Shown here: positions 8,084 through 18,200 of the stretch, piece by piece
How the letters are laid out: every line of letters starts with the position of its first letter
Position numbering within the stretch: position 1 is the first letter of the stretch
Assembly: GCA_017569285.1 (NCBI GenBank)
Contig: CP069419.1
Location: 2,604,001 to 2,668,000 of the forward strand
DNA: 64,000 nucleotides
DNA from: Clostridiales bacterium
GTDB lineage: Bacteria; Bacillota; Clostridia; Christensenellales; Aristaeellaceae
Direction of reading: 5' to 3'
Notes under the pieces: model-generated
What the model saw: only the letters and a program-made list of their open reading frames with translations
The model's database searches: none
Told to the model about the DNA's origin: nothing
Translations under genes and position numbers: made by a program

Positions 8084-8326
8084 ATGAAAGTCCAGGTAAA
8101 AGAATGGGGAAACAGCCAGGGAATTCGTTTTCCGAAATCTGTACTCCAGGAAGCAGGGATCGCTGTAAACGATACACTGACTGTGGAGGTGGAAGACGGA
8201 AAGATCATCCTGTACCCTTCATTCCGGCATAAAACACTGGAGGAGCGCATCAGGGAATCCGGGCATGAGCTGAGTGGAATCGGGGAAATTGACTGGGGCA
8301 AGCCTCAGGGAAATGAGGTTTGGTAA
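8084..8326 (+). CDS. mazE: MazE-type antitoxin (AbrB/MazE fold)
   Basis: This 80-residue protein has the swapped-hairpin MazE DNA-binding domain, MKVQVKEWGNSQGIRFPKSVLQ, followed by the typical acidic flexible tail ending in IDWGKPQGNEVW. I start it at ATG 8084, preceded by GAAGGGTG; an upstream in-frame ATG would overlap the promoter. The toxin gene follows with no gap (TAA then ATG). It should bind and inhibit MazF and repress the palindrome over the promoter. Confidence 0.92.
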   Translation: MKVQVKEWGNSQGIRFPKSVLQEAGIAVNDTLTVEVEDGKIILYPSFRHKTLEERIRESGHELSGIGEIDWGKPQGNEVW

Positions 8327-8641
8327 ATGAATAAGGCAGAGCAAGGAGATATCCTGCGTATCAGCGGGATTAACTGGCCGGTGATTGTCGTCAGTAACAA
8401 TCACTTTAATACGATCGGAGAGGCAATTGTTTGTCCGATCCTGAGCAATATCACCCCGAACGCAGTACATCTGCCGATCCGGGTTTCCACCACGGCGGGA
8501 AAAATACAGGGACATATTGCCTGTGAACATGTACGTCATGTGGATTTGAACACGAGGAGATACACGAAAGTCACATCCCTGAAACTGACTGATTACCTGG
8601 ATATATCGGATACGCTGATTGCGCTTTTTGATTTCAGATAA
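8327..8641 (+). CDS. mazF: MazF-type endoribonuclease toxin
   Basis: The 104-residue protein has MazF/PemK features: an EQGDILRISGINWPVIVVSN start, a central VCPIL strand, the HLPIRV segment, and HVRHVDLNTR near the end. MazF enzymes cleave mRNA at short sequences; the specificity cannot be read here. It begins immediately after the mazE stop codon, so the pair is translationally coupled. No phage or plasmid genes are adjacent. Confidence 0.92.
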   Translation: MNKAEQGDILRISGINWPVIVVSNNHFNTIGEAIVCPILSNITPNAVHLPIRVSTTAGKIQGHIACEHVRHVDLNTRRYTKVTSLKLTDYLDISDTLIALFDFR

Positions 8642-8694
8642 GGCAGGCTGGTGAACTTCCTGAATACAGCCGACAGGAAAAGGAGAAAGGATAA

Positions 8695-9180
8695 ATGATC
8701 CGTGAAATGCGCCGGGAGGAGATTCCCGAATGTGTCCGGGTGATCCGGCAGAGCCACCGGACGGTGGCGGACCAGTTCGGCTTTACACCCGAAAACGCGC
8801 CGAGGTATGTGGCGTTTGCTACTGATGAGAGAAGGCTGTTCTGGCATATGGAATACGAACACCGCCTGATGTTCGTGGACGAGGAGGACGGCGTGATCCG
8901 CGGGTATTATTCCCTGCTGCTGAAGCCGGACGGCGAATGCGAACTGGGGAACCTTTCCGTGCTGCCGGAATACCGGCACCGGGGCATCGGGACCGCCCTG
9001 CTGGAGCATTCCGTGGAGACCGCCCGGAAGCAGAACTGCACGGTGATGCGCCTGAGCATTGTGGAGGAGAACACGGTATTGCGGAAATGGTATGAACGGA
9101 ATGGGGCGGTGCATACCGGAACGGAGAAGTATGACTTTTTTCCGTTCACCTGCGGGTATATGAAGATTCCGCTGGACTGA
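8695..9180 (+). CDS. GNAT family N-acetyltransferase
   Basis: This 161-residue single-domain GNAT enzyme has the acetyl-CoA-binding motif LSVLPEYRHRGIGTALLEHSVE and the following VEENTVLRKWYERNGAVHTG. The substrate is unknown. An AAAAGGAG site lies correctly before the ATG. It is 54 bases downstream of mazF and could be co-transcribed, but its role looks unrelated. Confidence 0.9.
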   Translation: MIREMRREEIPECVRVIRQSHRTVADQFGFTPENAPRYVAFATDERRLFWHMEYEHRLMFVDEEDGVIRGYYSLLLKPDGECELGNLSVLPEYRHRGIGTALLEHSVETARKQNCTVMRLSIVEENTVLRKWYERNGAVHTGTEKYDFFPFTCGYMKIPLD

Positions 9181-9305
9181 TCCGGTACAGCGAAATCCGC
9201 GGAAAAGTTATCGCAAAATCCCCGCTTTCATGAAGGAAAAGAAAGCACCTGAAGAGAATAAGAAAAGAAGTTTATAACCACAGTTTCATATAAGGAGGTT
9301 TTTTC

Positions 9306-10094
9306 ATGGAAAAGATCCAGGAAATGCTGACCGGCACAGCCGGAAGCATTGTCGGCGCCATTGTGACGCTGATTGTCGGAGTGATTGTGATCAAGCTCCT
9401 GATGAAGGCCCTGCGGAAGCTGAAGAGCTTTGAAAAGCTGGACCAGACGATGACGCGGTTCATCCTGAACTTCATAAAATGGGTGCTGTATGTACTGCTG
9501 ATCATCGCCGTGATCGGAATGCTGGGCGTTCCCATGGCGGAAGTGATCGCAGTGCTGGCCTCTGCCGGCGTGGCGGTCGGCCTGGCCCTGCAGGGCGCGC
9601 TGAGCAACCTGGCCGGCGGCATCCTGCTGATGATCCTGCGGCCGTTCAAGGTTGGGGATTATGTGGAAGCGGGCGGCGCCAGCGGCTTCGTGCAGTCCAT
9701 CAACCTGTTCTATACCGTGGTCCTGACCATTGACAACAAGCGCATCACCGTGCCGAACGGCAACCTGATGAATGCCAACGTGACGAACTATACGGCTGAA
9801 GACAAGCGCCGGGTGGACCTGGTGTTCTCCTGCGCCAAGAGCGAGAAGCCTGCTGAAATCCAACAGTGCATCCTGGACGCCGTAGCCGGCAGCAAATACG
9901 CCCTGGCAGAGCCGGCACCTTTCGCCCGCCTGAGCGGCGGCACCAACGAGGCGATGGAGTTCACCGTACGCGTATGGTGCAAGACGGAAGAGTACTGGGA
10001 CCTGTATTTCGAGCTGAACCAGCTGATCGTGGAAGCCTTCGGGGAGAAGGGCGTCAAGGCGCCTGCGCTCCGCGTGCTGAACGAAAAGGCATAA
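9306..10094 (+). CDS. mscS: Small-conductance mechanosensitive channel, MscS family
   Basis: This 262-residue channel has three N-terminal hydrophobic segments (about 17-37, 56-77 and 82-105). The third, glycine/alanine-rich pore helix reads VLASAGVAVGLALQGALSNLAGG. A soluble beta domain follows with GDYVEAGGASGFVQSINLFYT and VPNGNLMNANVTNYT. Its length matches E. coli MscS (286). It opens on membrane tension during hypo-osmotic shock. Start from AAGGAGG six to seven bases before ATG. Monocistronic, ending at a bidirectional terminator. Confidence 0.95.
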   Translation: MEKIQEMLTGTAGSIVGAIVTLIVGVIVIKLLMKALRKLKSFEKLDQTMTRFILNFIKWVLYVLLIIAVIGMLGVPMAEVIAVLASAGVAVGLALQGALSNLAGGILLMILRPFKVGDYVEAGGASGFVQSINLFYTVVLTIDNKRITVPNGNLMNANVTNYTAEDKRRVDLVFSCAKSEKPAEIQQCILDAVAGSKYALAEPAPFARLSGGTNEAMEFTVRVWCKTEEYWDLYFELNQLIVEAFGEKGVKAPALRVLNEKA

Positions 10095-10112
10095 GCGAAG
10101 GAAAACAAAAAC

Positions 10113-10139
10113 GGAGGCGGGGAATGATTCCCCGCCTCC
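10113..10139. terminator. Bidirectional terminator
   Basis: GGAGGCGGGGAAT and ATTCCCCGCCTCC pair across a minimal loop. T-rich tracts lie on both sides (TTGCTTTTCTT to the right, AAAACAAAAA to the left), so it can end both the mscS gene and the convergent kinase/acetyltransferase gene. Confidence 0.85.
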
Positions 10140-10148
10140 TTGCTTTTC

Positions 10149-11249
10149 TTATTTCAGATCCTTTACATACAGGTGGTCCGAAGAACCGCCGTAGTTTGTG
10201 ATGTCCCGAACATAGGAATACCCGTACCGCTCATACAGGCCGGCGTATTCGGACGGGATATAGCTGCGGCTGAATCCCTGCGCCCGGAGGTAATCATTGG
10301 CACAGGCAATGAGCTTTTCACAGACCCGCAGCCCGCGGTATTCCTCCGATACAAACAAAGTGGAAACCCAGGGATAAATATCCGGCAGCGGATAATAATC
10401 CTCTTTCATCACGGAAGCCATCCCGATGATCCGCCCGCCTTCCGTGGCGGCGAACATGGTCTCCCAATCGGAAAATTCCCAGTTCCGGATCAGGCGGGCT
10501 GTGTGGTCCTTGACTTCCTCCCAGGAACAGTTTTCCACAAACGCGAGCAGCTGTTCCGCCAGGGGCGTTCCGCGGTCCACCTTCCGGACGGAAAAACCAT
10601 CCAGCAGGCGCCAGCCGAAATGCTTTTCCACGAGGGATACCGTTTCATCCACGGTGCGGCGGTCATCCCGCTCCAGCCAGAAGAATTCGCTGCCGCGGAT
10701 ATAGTTCCAGCGGTCAATATTCAGCGAATACAGGGTTTCATTGCAGGTGGCCTTTGCCTTTTCATAGTTGGAGGCGCTGCGGAGGAAATCCCGGAAGGGC
10801 CGGTGATCCGGACGGCTGATGTAGGCATCCACCAGTTCCTTCGGCTCTTTGATCAGGAAGGCGATCCGGGAAGGATCGGTGATCTTCGCCGCGTCTTCCG
10901 CGATGAGGTGGATGTCGCACAGGATGATCCGGTCCTGTGAGAGACGGACCAGGTCCATGAGGACAAAATCCAGCTGCTCCCGGCTGTTGCCCAGGAGCCA
11001 GTTTTTATACTCCTCCACGGTCCGGCCGAAGAACTCATCCGCGTCCCGGAAGGACCGGTTCATGTTCGGCTGGTGCTCCGGATCGGATTTCAGCTGATGA
11101 ATTGTAAACTGGTCATCGATCACGTAGACCGGGATACCGTACTTTTTGCCGAGGGCCCGGGTGATGGTGGTTTTGCCCGCGCAGGGCGTACCGGAAATGA
11201 AATAAACATTCTTTAGGTACTCTTTGATTACGTTGTCCTGGAATATCAT
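10149..11249 (-). CDS. P-loop kinase fused to GNAT acetyltransferase
   Basis: The 366-residue protein joins two domains. The N-terminal half (to about 185) is a P-loop NTPase of the AAA_18/shikimate-kinase-like group with Walker A SGTPCAGKTT. The C-terminal half (about 225-366) is a GNAT fold with STLFVSEEYRGLRVCEKLI and YERYGYSYVRDITNYGG. I start at ATG 11249, which has AAGGAG nine bases upstream, rather than a TTG further out. Neither substrate is known. The fusion suggests a nucleotide- or aminoglycoside-like small molecule handled by both activities, but that is speculation. The gene stands alone. Confidence 0.82.
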   Translation of the reverse strand: MIFQDNVIKEYLKNVYFISGTPCAGKTTITRALGKKYGIPVYVIDDQFTIHQLKSDPEHQPNMNRSFRDADEFFGRTVEEYKNWLLGNSREQLDFVLMDLVRLSQDRIILCDIHLIAEDAAKITDPSRIAFLIKEPKELVDAYISRPDHRPFRDFLRSASNYEKAKATCNETLYSLNIDRWNYIRGSEFFWLERDDRRTVDETVSLVEKHFGWRLLDGFSVRKVDRGTPLAEQLLAFVENCSWEEVKDHTARLIRNWEFSDWETMFAATEGGRIIGMASVMKEDYYPLPDIYPWVSTLFVSEEYRGLRVCEKLIACANDYLRAQGFSRSYIPSEYAGLYERYGYSYVRDITNYGGSSDHLYVKDLK

Positions 11250-11482
11250 GGTGGTTTTCTCCTTATTCAATAGTTTTCAGTTTCGAACGGGCTCGAAGCA
11301 TGAAACTATCAATAAGTTTCATGCCGTCAGATATTCCGCAGCTTCCGGAACATTAACATTTTTGTGTTCCTCCTTCCATCGGGGATAAACCCCGGACTGC
11401 CCACATGGCATTTTTCATTATATAGGGACAGGCTGAAAAGCACAACAGGGGACTCGCAGAACAGGAAAAGCTGTACGAAAAA
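11250..11482. other. Intergenic region with a short inverted repeat
   Basis: ATGAAACT and AGTTTCAT (11300-11322) form an inverted repeat upstream of the P-loop/GNAT gene, a possible operator or leader hairpin. I see no gene in this stretch. Confidence 0.4.
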
Positions 11483-11503
11483 GGCACTCCGGACGGGAGT
11501 GCC
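11483..11503 (-). terminator. Terminator of butyrate kinase
   Basis: GGCACTCC and GGAGTGCC pair around a short loop. On the minus strand the hairpin is followed by TTTTTCG, and it sits 24 bases after the stop codon. Confidence 0.8.
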
Positions 11504-11526
11504 TTCGGCATATGCAGTTTTCAGGA

Positions 11527-12633
11527 TCAGAGATCCAGGCCTTCAAAGCCCTGCCAGACGTTCTTTCCGCTGTAGGTCATGGCTTTGGCTTCGCCGCGCA
11601 GGATCTTCAGCACGGAGAGCGCCAGGGTATCCTGCTCCAGCTCATGGGCGTAGACATGGACCGGTGCGATCCAGCCGCAGCGTTCGGTGATCTTTTCGGC
11701 AATATCATTGAAGCGCATGAGGCCGCCGGTGAGCACGATGGCATCCACCTTGCCGCTGAGAACGGCGCTCATGGCCCCGATGCTCTTGCAGACCTGGTAG
11801 ATCATGGTGTTCCAGACCAGGACGGCCTTTTTGTCACCCTGCTCAACCAGCGCGTGGATTGTATCGGAATTGGAGGTGCCGAACAGGCTGACAAAGCCGC
11901 CGGAGCGGGAGCACATGCGCCGCACATCGTCGATGGAATGCGCCTCGATATAGTCCAGCAGCTGCAGGACGGGGACGCTGCCGATGCGGGTGGGGGCAAA
12001 GGGACCTTCGCCGTCGGCCCCCATGGTGCCGTCGATCATGCGGCCGCCGCTGTGCGCGCCGACGGTGACGCCGCCATCGATATGGGCGGTAATCAGGTTG
12101 GCCTGCTCATAGGGGATGCCCATGGCTTCGGCATCCGCCTGGGCGACAGCTTTGTGGTTGAGGAAATGGGAGTGGGAAACACGGTAGAGGCCGCGGATGC
12201 CCGTAAGGCGCGCATAGTCGCAGTACTCATCCACGTTGGTGGGGTTGAGCGTATAGGCGGGCTTGTGGTAGTTCTGTGAGAACTTCCAGGCCAGCATGAC
12301 GCCCAGCTTGGCAGCATGCTCGCTGCCGCCGACCGCCGCTTCAGTATCATCGTACAGCTTCTGGTCGATGATGGTGACGCCGCTCGGCTGCGTGCACGCG
12401 CTGCCGCCGCGGCCGACGAACACGTCGATTTCAGACGGATCCATATTCTCTTCTTTCAGCATATCCAGGATGACCTGGTAGCGGAAGGGAACCTGGCCGT
12501 TGACATGGGGAAACTGCAGCAGGACCGGCGCGTCGTGGAACCGGCTTTTGCAGAAGACTTCCTTTTCGTTGACAAAGAGACTGATCTTGGTGGATGTGGA
12601 ACCGGGATTGATGACCAGCAGCTTGTATTCCAT
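11527..12633 (-). CDS. buk: Butyrate kinase
   Basis: This 368-residue acetokinase-family enzyme opens with LLVINPGSTSTKISLF, the ASKHA phosphate-1 motif. It continues with VGRGG, HSHFLNHKAV, AHIDGGVTVGAHSGGRMIDGTMG and VLTGGLM. Butyrate kinase converts butyryl phosphate plus ADP to butyrate and ATP; close relatives act on branched-chain acyl phosphates. Its usual partner, phosphotransbutyrylase (ptb), is not adjacent, so the direction and substrate are open. I start at ATG 12633; upstream in-frame TTG has no better ribosome site. Monocistronic, with its own terminator. Confidence 0.92.
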   Translation of the reverse strand: MEYKLLVINPGSTSTKISLFVNEKEVFCKSRFHDAPVLLQFPHVNGQVPFRYQVILDMLKEENMDPSEIDVFVGRGGSACTQPSGVTIIDQKLYDDTEAAVGGSEHAAKLGVMLAWKFSQNYHKPAYTLNPTNVDEYCDYARLTGIRGLYRVSHSHFLNHKAVAQADAEAMGIPYEQANLITAHIDGGVTVGAHSGGRMIDGTMGADGEGPFAPTRIGSVPVLQLLDYIEAHSIDDVRRMCSRSGGFVSLFGTSNSDTIHALVEQGDKKAVLVWNTMIYQVCKSIGAMSAVLSGKVDAIVLTGGLMRFNDIAEKITERCGWIAPVHVYAHELEQDTLALSVLKILRGEAKAMTYSGKNVWQGFEGLDL

Positions 12634-12670
12634 CGTAAGTTTCCCAACCTCATAACACAAAAATCAAAAA

Positions 12671-12699
12671 GACCGCTCTTTATTTCGACATGAGCGGCC
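12671..12699 (-). terminator. Terminator of the 739-residue hybrid kinase
   Basis: GACCGCTC (12671-12678) pairs with GAGCGGCC (12692-12699), allowing one G-T pair. Read leftward, it is followed by TTTTTGATTTTTG. Confidence 0.7.
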
Positions 12700-12737
12700 T
12701 GAACCCTTTGAATAAATAATGTTTTTTGGGGATGGGT

Positions 12738-14957
12738 TTATTCCCCAGGGGTGAATTCCATGACTTCCCCGGCTTCCGCATCATCCTCCGACGGGGGAAG
12801 GACTTTCCGGATCCTATCCGTGATGCGGCAGAACTGCTCCATGGCCAGGGGGTGCGCCTTCTCCACAAAAGATTCGCGTTCTTCCAGGGCCGCGGATTCC
12901 AGGTCGGCGGCCGCTTCCGAAAGGGACGAAGCCCCGATGGTGGCGGAGGCGCTCTTGAGGGAATGGATCATGATACCGTAATTTTTCCAGTCCTTCGCCC
13001 GGATGAATTCTCCCATTCTGGCCTGTTTCGCTTCCGCGCCGCGGACATATTCCCGCAGCAGGCTCCGGTACAGCGCTGCGTCCTGCTGGCAGTACCGCAG
13101 GCCGGTTTCCGGATCCAGGCCGTCGAAGGAGAGGCTTTCGCGCAGGCTGCGGCTTTCGCTGTCTTCCGCTGAAGCTTTTCCCTGGCTGATCCGGACGACC
13201 TTTTCAGCCGGCAGGTAACGGAGGAGTGTTTCCTCCAGCGCGTCGCCGGAAACCGGCTTGGACAGGTAATCCGTGAAGCCCTCGGCGGTGTAGCGTTCCT
13301 TTGCCCCGACGATGGCATCCGCCGTAAGGCAGATGACGGGGGTGAAAGCATTGAGCCCTCCCTCCGCGGAACGGATGCGGCGGAAGGCATCGGTGCCGCT
13401 CATGCCCGGCATACGCTGATCCATCAGGATGAGGTCATAGGCATTCTTCTCCGCCAGGTCCACGGCTTCCAGGCCGCTTTCGGCGGTATCAATCCGGATG
13501 CCGGTTTTCTGCAGCAGGCCGACGGCCACGGCGATGTTCATCCGGGTATCATCCACGATCAGGAGACGGGCGTCCGGCGCGCGGAAGGCTTCATGGCCGG
13601 ATTCACGGCTGTCCTCCTCATTATCCGCACTGATCCGGAAATCGCCGATGGGCTCCGCGGAAACGATCCGCTGGGGAATGGTGACGGTAAAGGCGGAGCC
13701 TTCTCCATAGACGCTTTCCACGCGGATTCCGCCGCCCATCATCTCCAGGAGGCTCCGGCTGATGGCCAGGCCGAGGCCGGTGCCCTCGACGGTGCTGTTC
13801 CGCTCCATATCCACCCGTTCAAACTTCTGGAACAGCTTTTCCTGGTCTTCCTTCCGGATGCCGATGCCGGTATCCCGGACGGTGATCTCCAGCGTGAGGT
13901 ATTCGCCGGCGGCAAAGGTATCCTCCAGGCTGCGGACGGTCATCCGGACGGAACCGTGCTCCGTATACTTGATGGCGTTGCTGACCAGGTTGATGATGAC
14001 CTGGCGTATGCGGTAGACGTCGCCGTACAGGGAGTCCGGAATGGACTCATCCACTTCCACCTCCCAGCCCAGGCCTTTTTCCCGGGCCCGGAAGGCGAAC
14101 ATGTTGCTGATATCCCGGGCCAGGGAGCTCAGCTCATAGTTGTTTTCGGTAATCGTGAGCTTTCCCGCCTCGATGCGGGAGAAGTCCAGCACATCGTTAA
14201 TGATATGCAGCAGGCTGCGGCCGGAGGAACGCATATCCATGCAGTATTCCCGGGTGCGCTTGCTGAGCCCCTTTTCCCGCAGGATCAGCTCGCAGAAACC
14301 GAGGATGGAGTTCATCGGCGTGCGGATTTCATGGCTCATGTTGGCCAGGAACTCGGACTTGGCGCGGTTGGCCTCTTCCGCAGCCTGCAGCGCCTGATCC
14401 TGTCGGGACTGGGCGCGCACCACGTCAATCTGCGCCAGGATACAGATGATGACTTCCGCCAGGAAGATGAAAGGCGCCCGCTGGAATACTAGATCCGGGA
14501 ACTGGTATCCGAACGCGCGGAGGGGACTCCACATATAGACACAGGTAGCGATAGCCACCAGGGCGGAAAAGATGCCGCCGTAAAACATGTTGAAGCAGTA
14601 GAATGCCACCGGGGGAACCAGGAACAGGATGAAGAGGCTGGTGCCGCCGACGCCGCCGTAGACCACAAACACGGCGCAGTTGATTCCGTAGATGAGCATC
14701 AGCAGGATGACGGCCAGCGGAATCAGCCTGGCGTTCTTCCGCGGATCCCGGCGGCTGTAGAGCATGATGAGCATGCTGGCAGCCGCGCCGAGGGCTGTGA
14801 ACAGGGAAAGGTATCCCATGAACTGGTTGGCACGGCTGAAGTTGTCATACGTCAGGTAGAAACCGAAGACCACGCAGAAAGCACAGGCCACGATGGCCCT
14901 GCGGAGGTTGACGTTTTTGTACTTCTGCCATTTGCCGGCTGCCTGGTTCTGAGACAT
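12738..14957 (-). CDS. Hybrid sensor histidine kinase with receiver and Hpt domains
   Basis: The 739-residue protein has five or six membrane segments in its first 190 residues, with no large extracellular sensor. It then has a HisKA domain (phospho-acceptor His in [15 protein letters not shown], about 205), an ATPase domain ([28 protein letters not shown]), a receiver ([10 protein letters not shown], phospho-acceptor Asp in [10 protein letters not shown], about 507) and a C-terminal Hpt ([16 protein letters not shown]). It is thus a complete phosphorelay lacking only an output. The start chosen has GAGG nine bases before ATG; a second ATG nine bases upstream is possible. It diverges from a larger kinase of the same layout. 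Confidence 0.93.
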   Translation of the reverse strand: MSQNQAAGKWQKYKNVNLRRAIVACAFCVVFGFYLTYDNFSRANQFMGYLSLFTALGAAASMLIMLYSRRDPRKNARLIPLAVILLMLIYGINCAVFVVYGGVGGTSLFILFLVPPVAFYCFNMFYGGIFSALVAIATCVYMWSPLRAFGYQFPDLVFQRAPFIFLAEVIICILAQIDVVRAQSRQDQALQAAEEANRAKSEFLANMSHEIRTPMNSILGFCELILREKGLSKRTREYCMDMRSSGRSLLHIINDVLDFSRIEAGKLTITENNYELSSLARDISNMFAFRAREKGLGWEVEVDESIPDSLYGDVYRIRQVIINLVSNAIKYTEHGSVRMTVRSLEDTFAAGEYLTLEITVRDTGIGIRKEDQEKLFQKFERVDMERNSTVEGTGLGLAISRSLLEMMGGGIRVESVYGEGSAFTVTIPQRIVSAEPIGDFRISADNEEDSRESGHEAFRAPDARLLIVDDTRMNIAVAVGLLQKTGIRIDTAESGLEAVDLAEKNAYDLILMDQRMPGMSGTDAFRRIRSAEGGLNAFTPVICLTADAIVGAKERYTAEGFTDYLSKPVSGDALEETLLRYLPAEKVVRISQGKASAEDSESRSLRESLSFDGLDPETGLRYCQQDAALYRSLLREYVRGAEAKQARMGEFIRAKDWKNYGIMIHSLKSASATIGASSLSEAAADLESAALEERESFVEKAHPLAMEQFCRITDRIRKVLPPSEDDAEAGEVMEFTPGE

Positions 14958-15291
14958 GGAATTCATCCTCACACAAGCTGTTTCTTTTTCACGAACGGCA
15001 TCCCGGGGAAACTGCAAAGGGGAGGAAACCGGGGAAAACCGGGGTTCCGTCCCGCTGGTAATATTCTATCACAGAAATATCGGAACAGGGAATGGTTATT
15101 TCGGAATAAACGGCTTTACGGCAAACGGAAAACAGAAAAAACGGACACGGCTGCCGTAAATGGATCAAGCGGGAAACGGAAAAGGAAATCAGTTGCAGGT
15201 ATTGCAATTGATTGGTATAATAATAGAAATACAAGAAATTGCGCACATTTCGTTTTTCCCCGAAAGCCAATGACCGGATGGGAGCTGAAGC
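14958..15291. promoter_or_regulatory. Divergent control region between two hybrid kinases
   Basis: For the rightward gene, TTGCAG (15193-15198) and TATAAT (15216-15221) are 17 bases apart, about 70 bases before its start codon. For the leftward gene, I see only a possible TAGAAT -10 around 15063-15070. No open reading frame with a ribosome site lies here. Confidence 0.55.
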
Positions 15292-18200
15292 ATGAGGAGT
15301 TTTCGCTTAAAGCTGGTAAGCGTGATCGTTTTTGTCGTGCTTGTGAGTACGGCAATGCTTTTCCTGATCAGTTACCAGCGCACCAGAAGCAGCATGTCCG
15401 TACAGGCGGAAGAGAATTACCGCGTGATCGTGGACAAGTATACCCAGGAACTGGAGGCCTGGGTGAATACCAATGCCACGATTGTGGATTCCCTTGCGGC
15501 GGAGCTTACCATCAACCAGAAATACAATGACAGCTATGACGCGTTCCGTGCATGGCTGAACGAAAACTACGGACGCCTGAACAAAGGCGGCTCCATCTAT
15601 GATATCTATTTCACCTATCCGAACAACAGGATGACCTGTGCTTCGGGTTTTTACGCAGACGGAACGGTGGACTATGTCCATGACCGGGAGTGGTTTACGG
15701 AAGCGGCCCGGACAGGCGAAATGTACTATTCCACGGCATACCGGGATTCGGACACCGGGAAACCGATCGTGACGATTTCAAAGGGAATATACCGGAACAA
15801 TACGCTGCAGGGCGTTCTGGCGGCGGATATCTTTGTGGACGTGCTGGAGGATATCATCCGGGGCGCGGACATCGCACCGGACAGCTACGCGTTCCTGGTG
15901 GACAGAAACCTGGGCATGATCGTGCATCCTGATGAAAACTACACATTTGAAGATACCCCGCACAGCGTGCTGGAAATTGCGGACGCACCCTACGGCGAAG
16001 TGGTTTCCAGGATCCGTTCCGGATCGGACGGGATGGTATACCTGAAGGATTATGACGGTGTGGAGCGGGGATTTACTGTTTCCCGGATGTCCAATACCGG
16101 CTGGTACGTCGGAATTGCCATCAGCGAGAGTGAGCTGAGCCGCGATTTCGGGGTGCTGGTGCGCGGATTCCTGATCGCCGGGCTGGTCGCGATCCTGATC
16201 GGCTGCGGAATCGCGGTGCTGCTGGCACACGTGCTGGACAAGATGAGCACCCAGCAGCAGGAATACGAGGTGAAGGTGCAGGAGCTGCGGAGCCAGGTGG
16301 TCGCCAACACCCCGGTGCGCATGCTGGAGCACCTGAATGAGAACGGGGAGGAGAACGCGGAAATCCCGATGGACCTTCACCGCCAGGCGAGGATCCGGCG
16401 GCTGATCCCGATGACGCTGATCCTGGTGCTGATGATCCTGATGGTGGTTTATTCCACCCGCGCGATCAACGAGGTTTCCGTTGCGAACATCCATGAGGTG
16501 GGACGTGATCGGATTTCCGCCGCTGCCGCGGAGCTGGAGAACTACCTGCGGGTCGGCAAGGCAACCCTGTGGGTAACCGCGGATACGGTGGACCATATGG
16601 CGAACAGCGGATCGACCGCCGATGAAATCCTGGACTACCTGATTGTGGAAACAGAGACCCAGAAGGAACAGTTTGACGTAAACATCAACGGCCTGTACGG
16701 CTATGTGATGGGTGAATACCTGGACGGGCTGCAGTGGGTGCCGCCGGACAACTATGACCCGATCCGCCGCGACTGGTATCAGGCCGCGCTGGAAGCCGGG
16801 GGCGAAGCCACCATTGTGGCGCCCTATGTGGACGCGCAGACGGGATCCGTGATCATCTCCATCAGCCGGATGCTTTCCAACGGGAAGGACGTGTTGTCCA
16901 TCGACCTGATGATGGACTATATCCAGGAGATTGTCTCCGACCTGCAGATCAAGGACAAGGGCTACAGCTTCATCGTGGACGGAAACGGCATGATGATTGC
17001 CCACCGTGACCAGAAACAGGTTGGCGGGTACATGTCCGGGGATGCGGAGATGCTGGAGCTGTTTGACCGGATCCGGGAAGTGAAGGACGGGCATTTTGAA
17101 ATTGCCGCGGGCCGGGAACAGAGCACGGTGTTTGTGAAGGAAATCATGGACCAGTGGTACCTGGCGATCGTGATCGGCAGCGAGGAACTGATGGGCGATG
17201 TCAACCGGCAGCTGATCGTGAACATCCTGATCTGTACGATTACCTTCGCGCTGATCGCAATCTTCTTCCTGATCAGCCGAAAGACGGAAAACAACTATTT
17301 CCGGCGCATTGAGGAGATGCGGGCGGAGGAACAGAAGCAGGCGTATGAGGCGAGGGCACTCAAACTGGGCAAGGAGGCCGCGGACCGGGCCAACCAGGCC
17401 AAGAGCGACTTCCTGGCGAACATGTCGCATGAGATCCGGACGCCCATCAATGCCGTGCTCGGCATGAACGAGATGATCCTGCGGGAGACCGACGCCGCAC
17501 AGGGCGACCAGAGCACGGAGCGCTGGCTGGAATCCTTCGGGAATATCCGCAACTACGCGGGGAACATCGGCAGCGCCGGCAATAACCTGCTTTCCATCAT
17601 CAACAGCGTGCTGGATTTCTCCAAGATTGAAGCGGGACGGATGGAGATTAAGGAAGAGGAATACAGCCTGACATCCCTGCTGAATGACGCGTGCAACCTG
17701 GTTTATTTCCGCGCGAGGAACAAGGGACTGGACTTCCTGACAGAGGTGGAGGAAACCATTCCGGACCGGCTGACCGGCGACAAGATCCATGCGCAGCAGA
17801 TTATTACCAACCTGCTGAGCAACGCGGTGAAATATACCGAGCAGGGCGCCATCCGCCTGAGCGTGCGGGCGGAGACGGGAAACCGCAAAGGAGCGAAAGA
17901 CATTACCCTAGTGATTGCGGTGAAGGATACGGGCATCGGAATCCACCAGGAGGATATTGAGCGGCTGTTTGAGAAATTCCAGCGGATGGACCTGGAAAAG
18001 ACGGGCACGGTGGAAGGAACCGGCCTCGGCCTTGCGATTACGCAGAAGCTGCTTTCCATGATGAAGGGCGATATCCATGTGGAGAGCGCCTACGGGAAAG
18101 GCTCCGAATTTACGGTGCGGATTCCCCAGCGGATTGCCGGCACCGAGCCGGTGGGCGAGTTCCGCATGTCCTTTGTGAATGACTTTACCGCGTCGCAGCC

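Noticed and set aside
15778-17790. A 670-residue antisense frame over the dCache kinase
   Set aside because: It lies opposite conserved sensor and kinase motifs and shows no domain; the kinase frame is clearly the real one.
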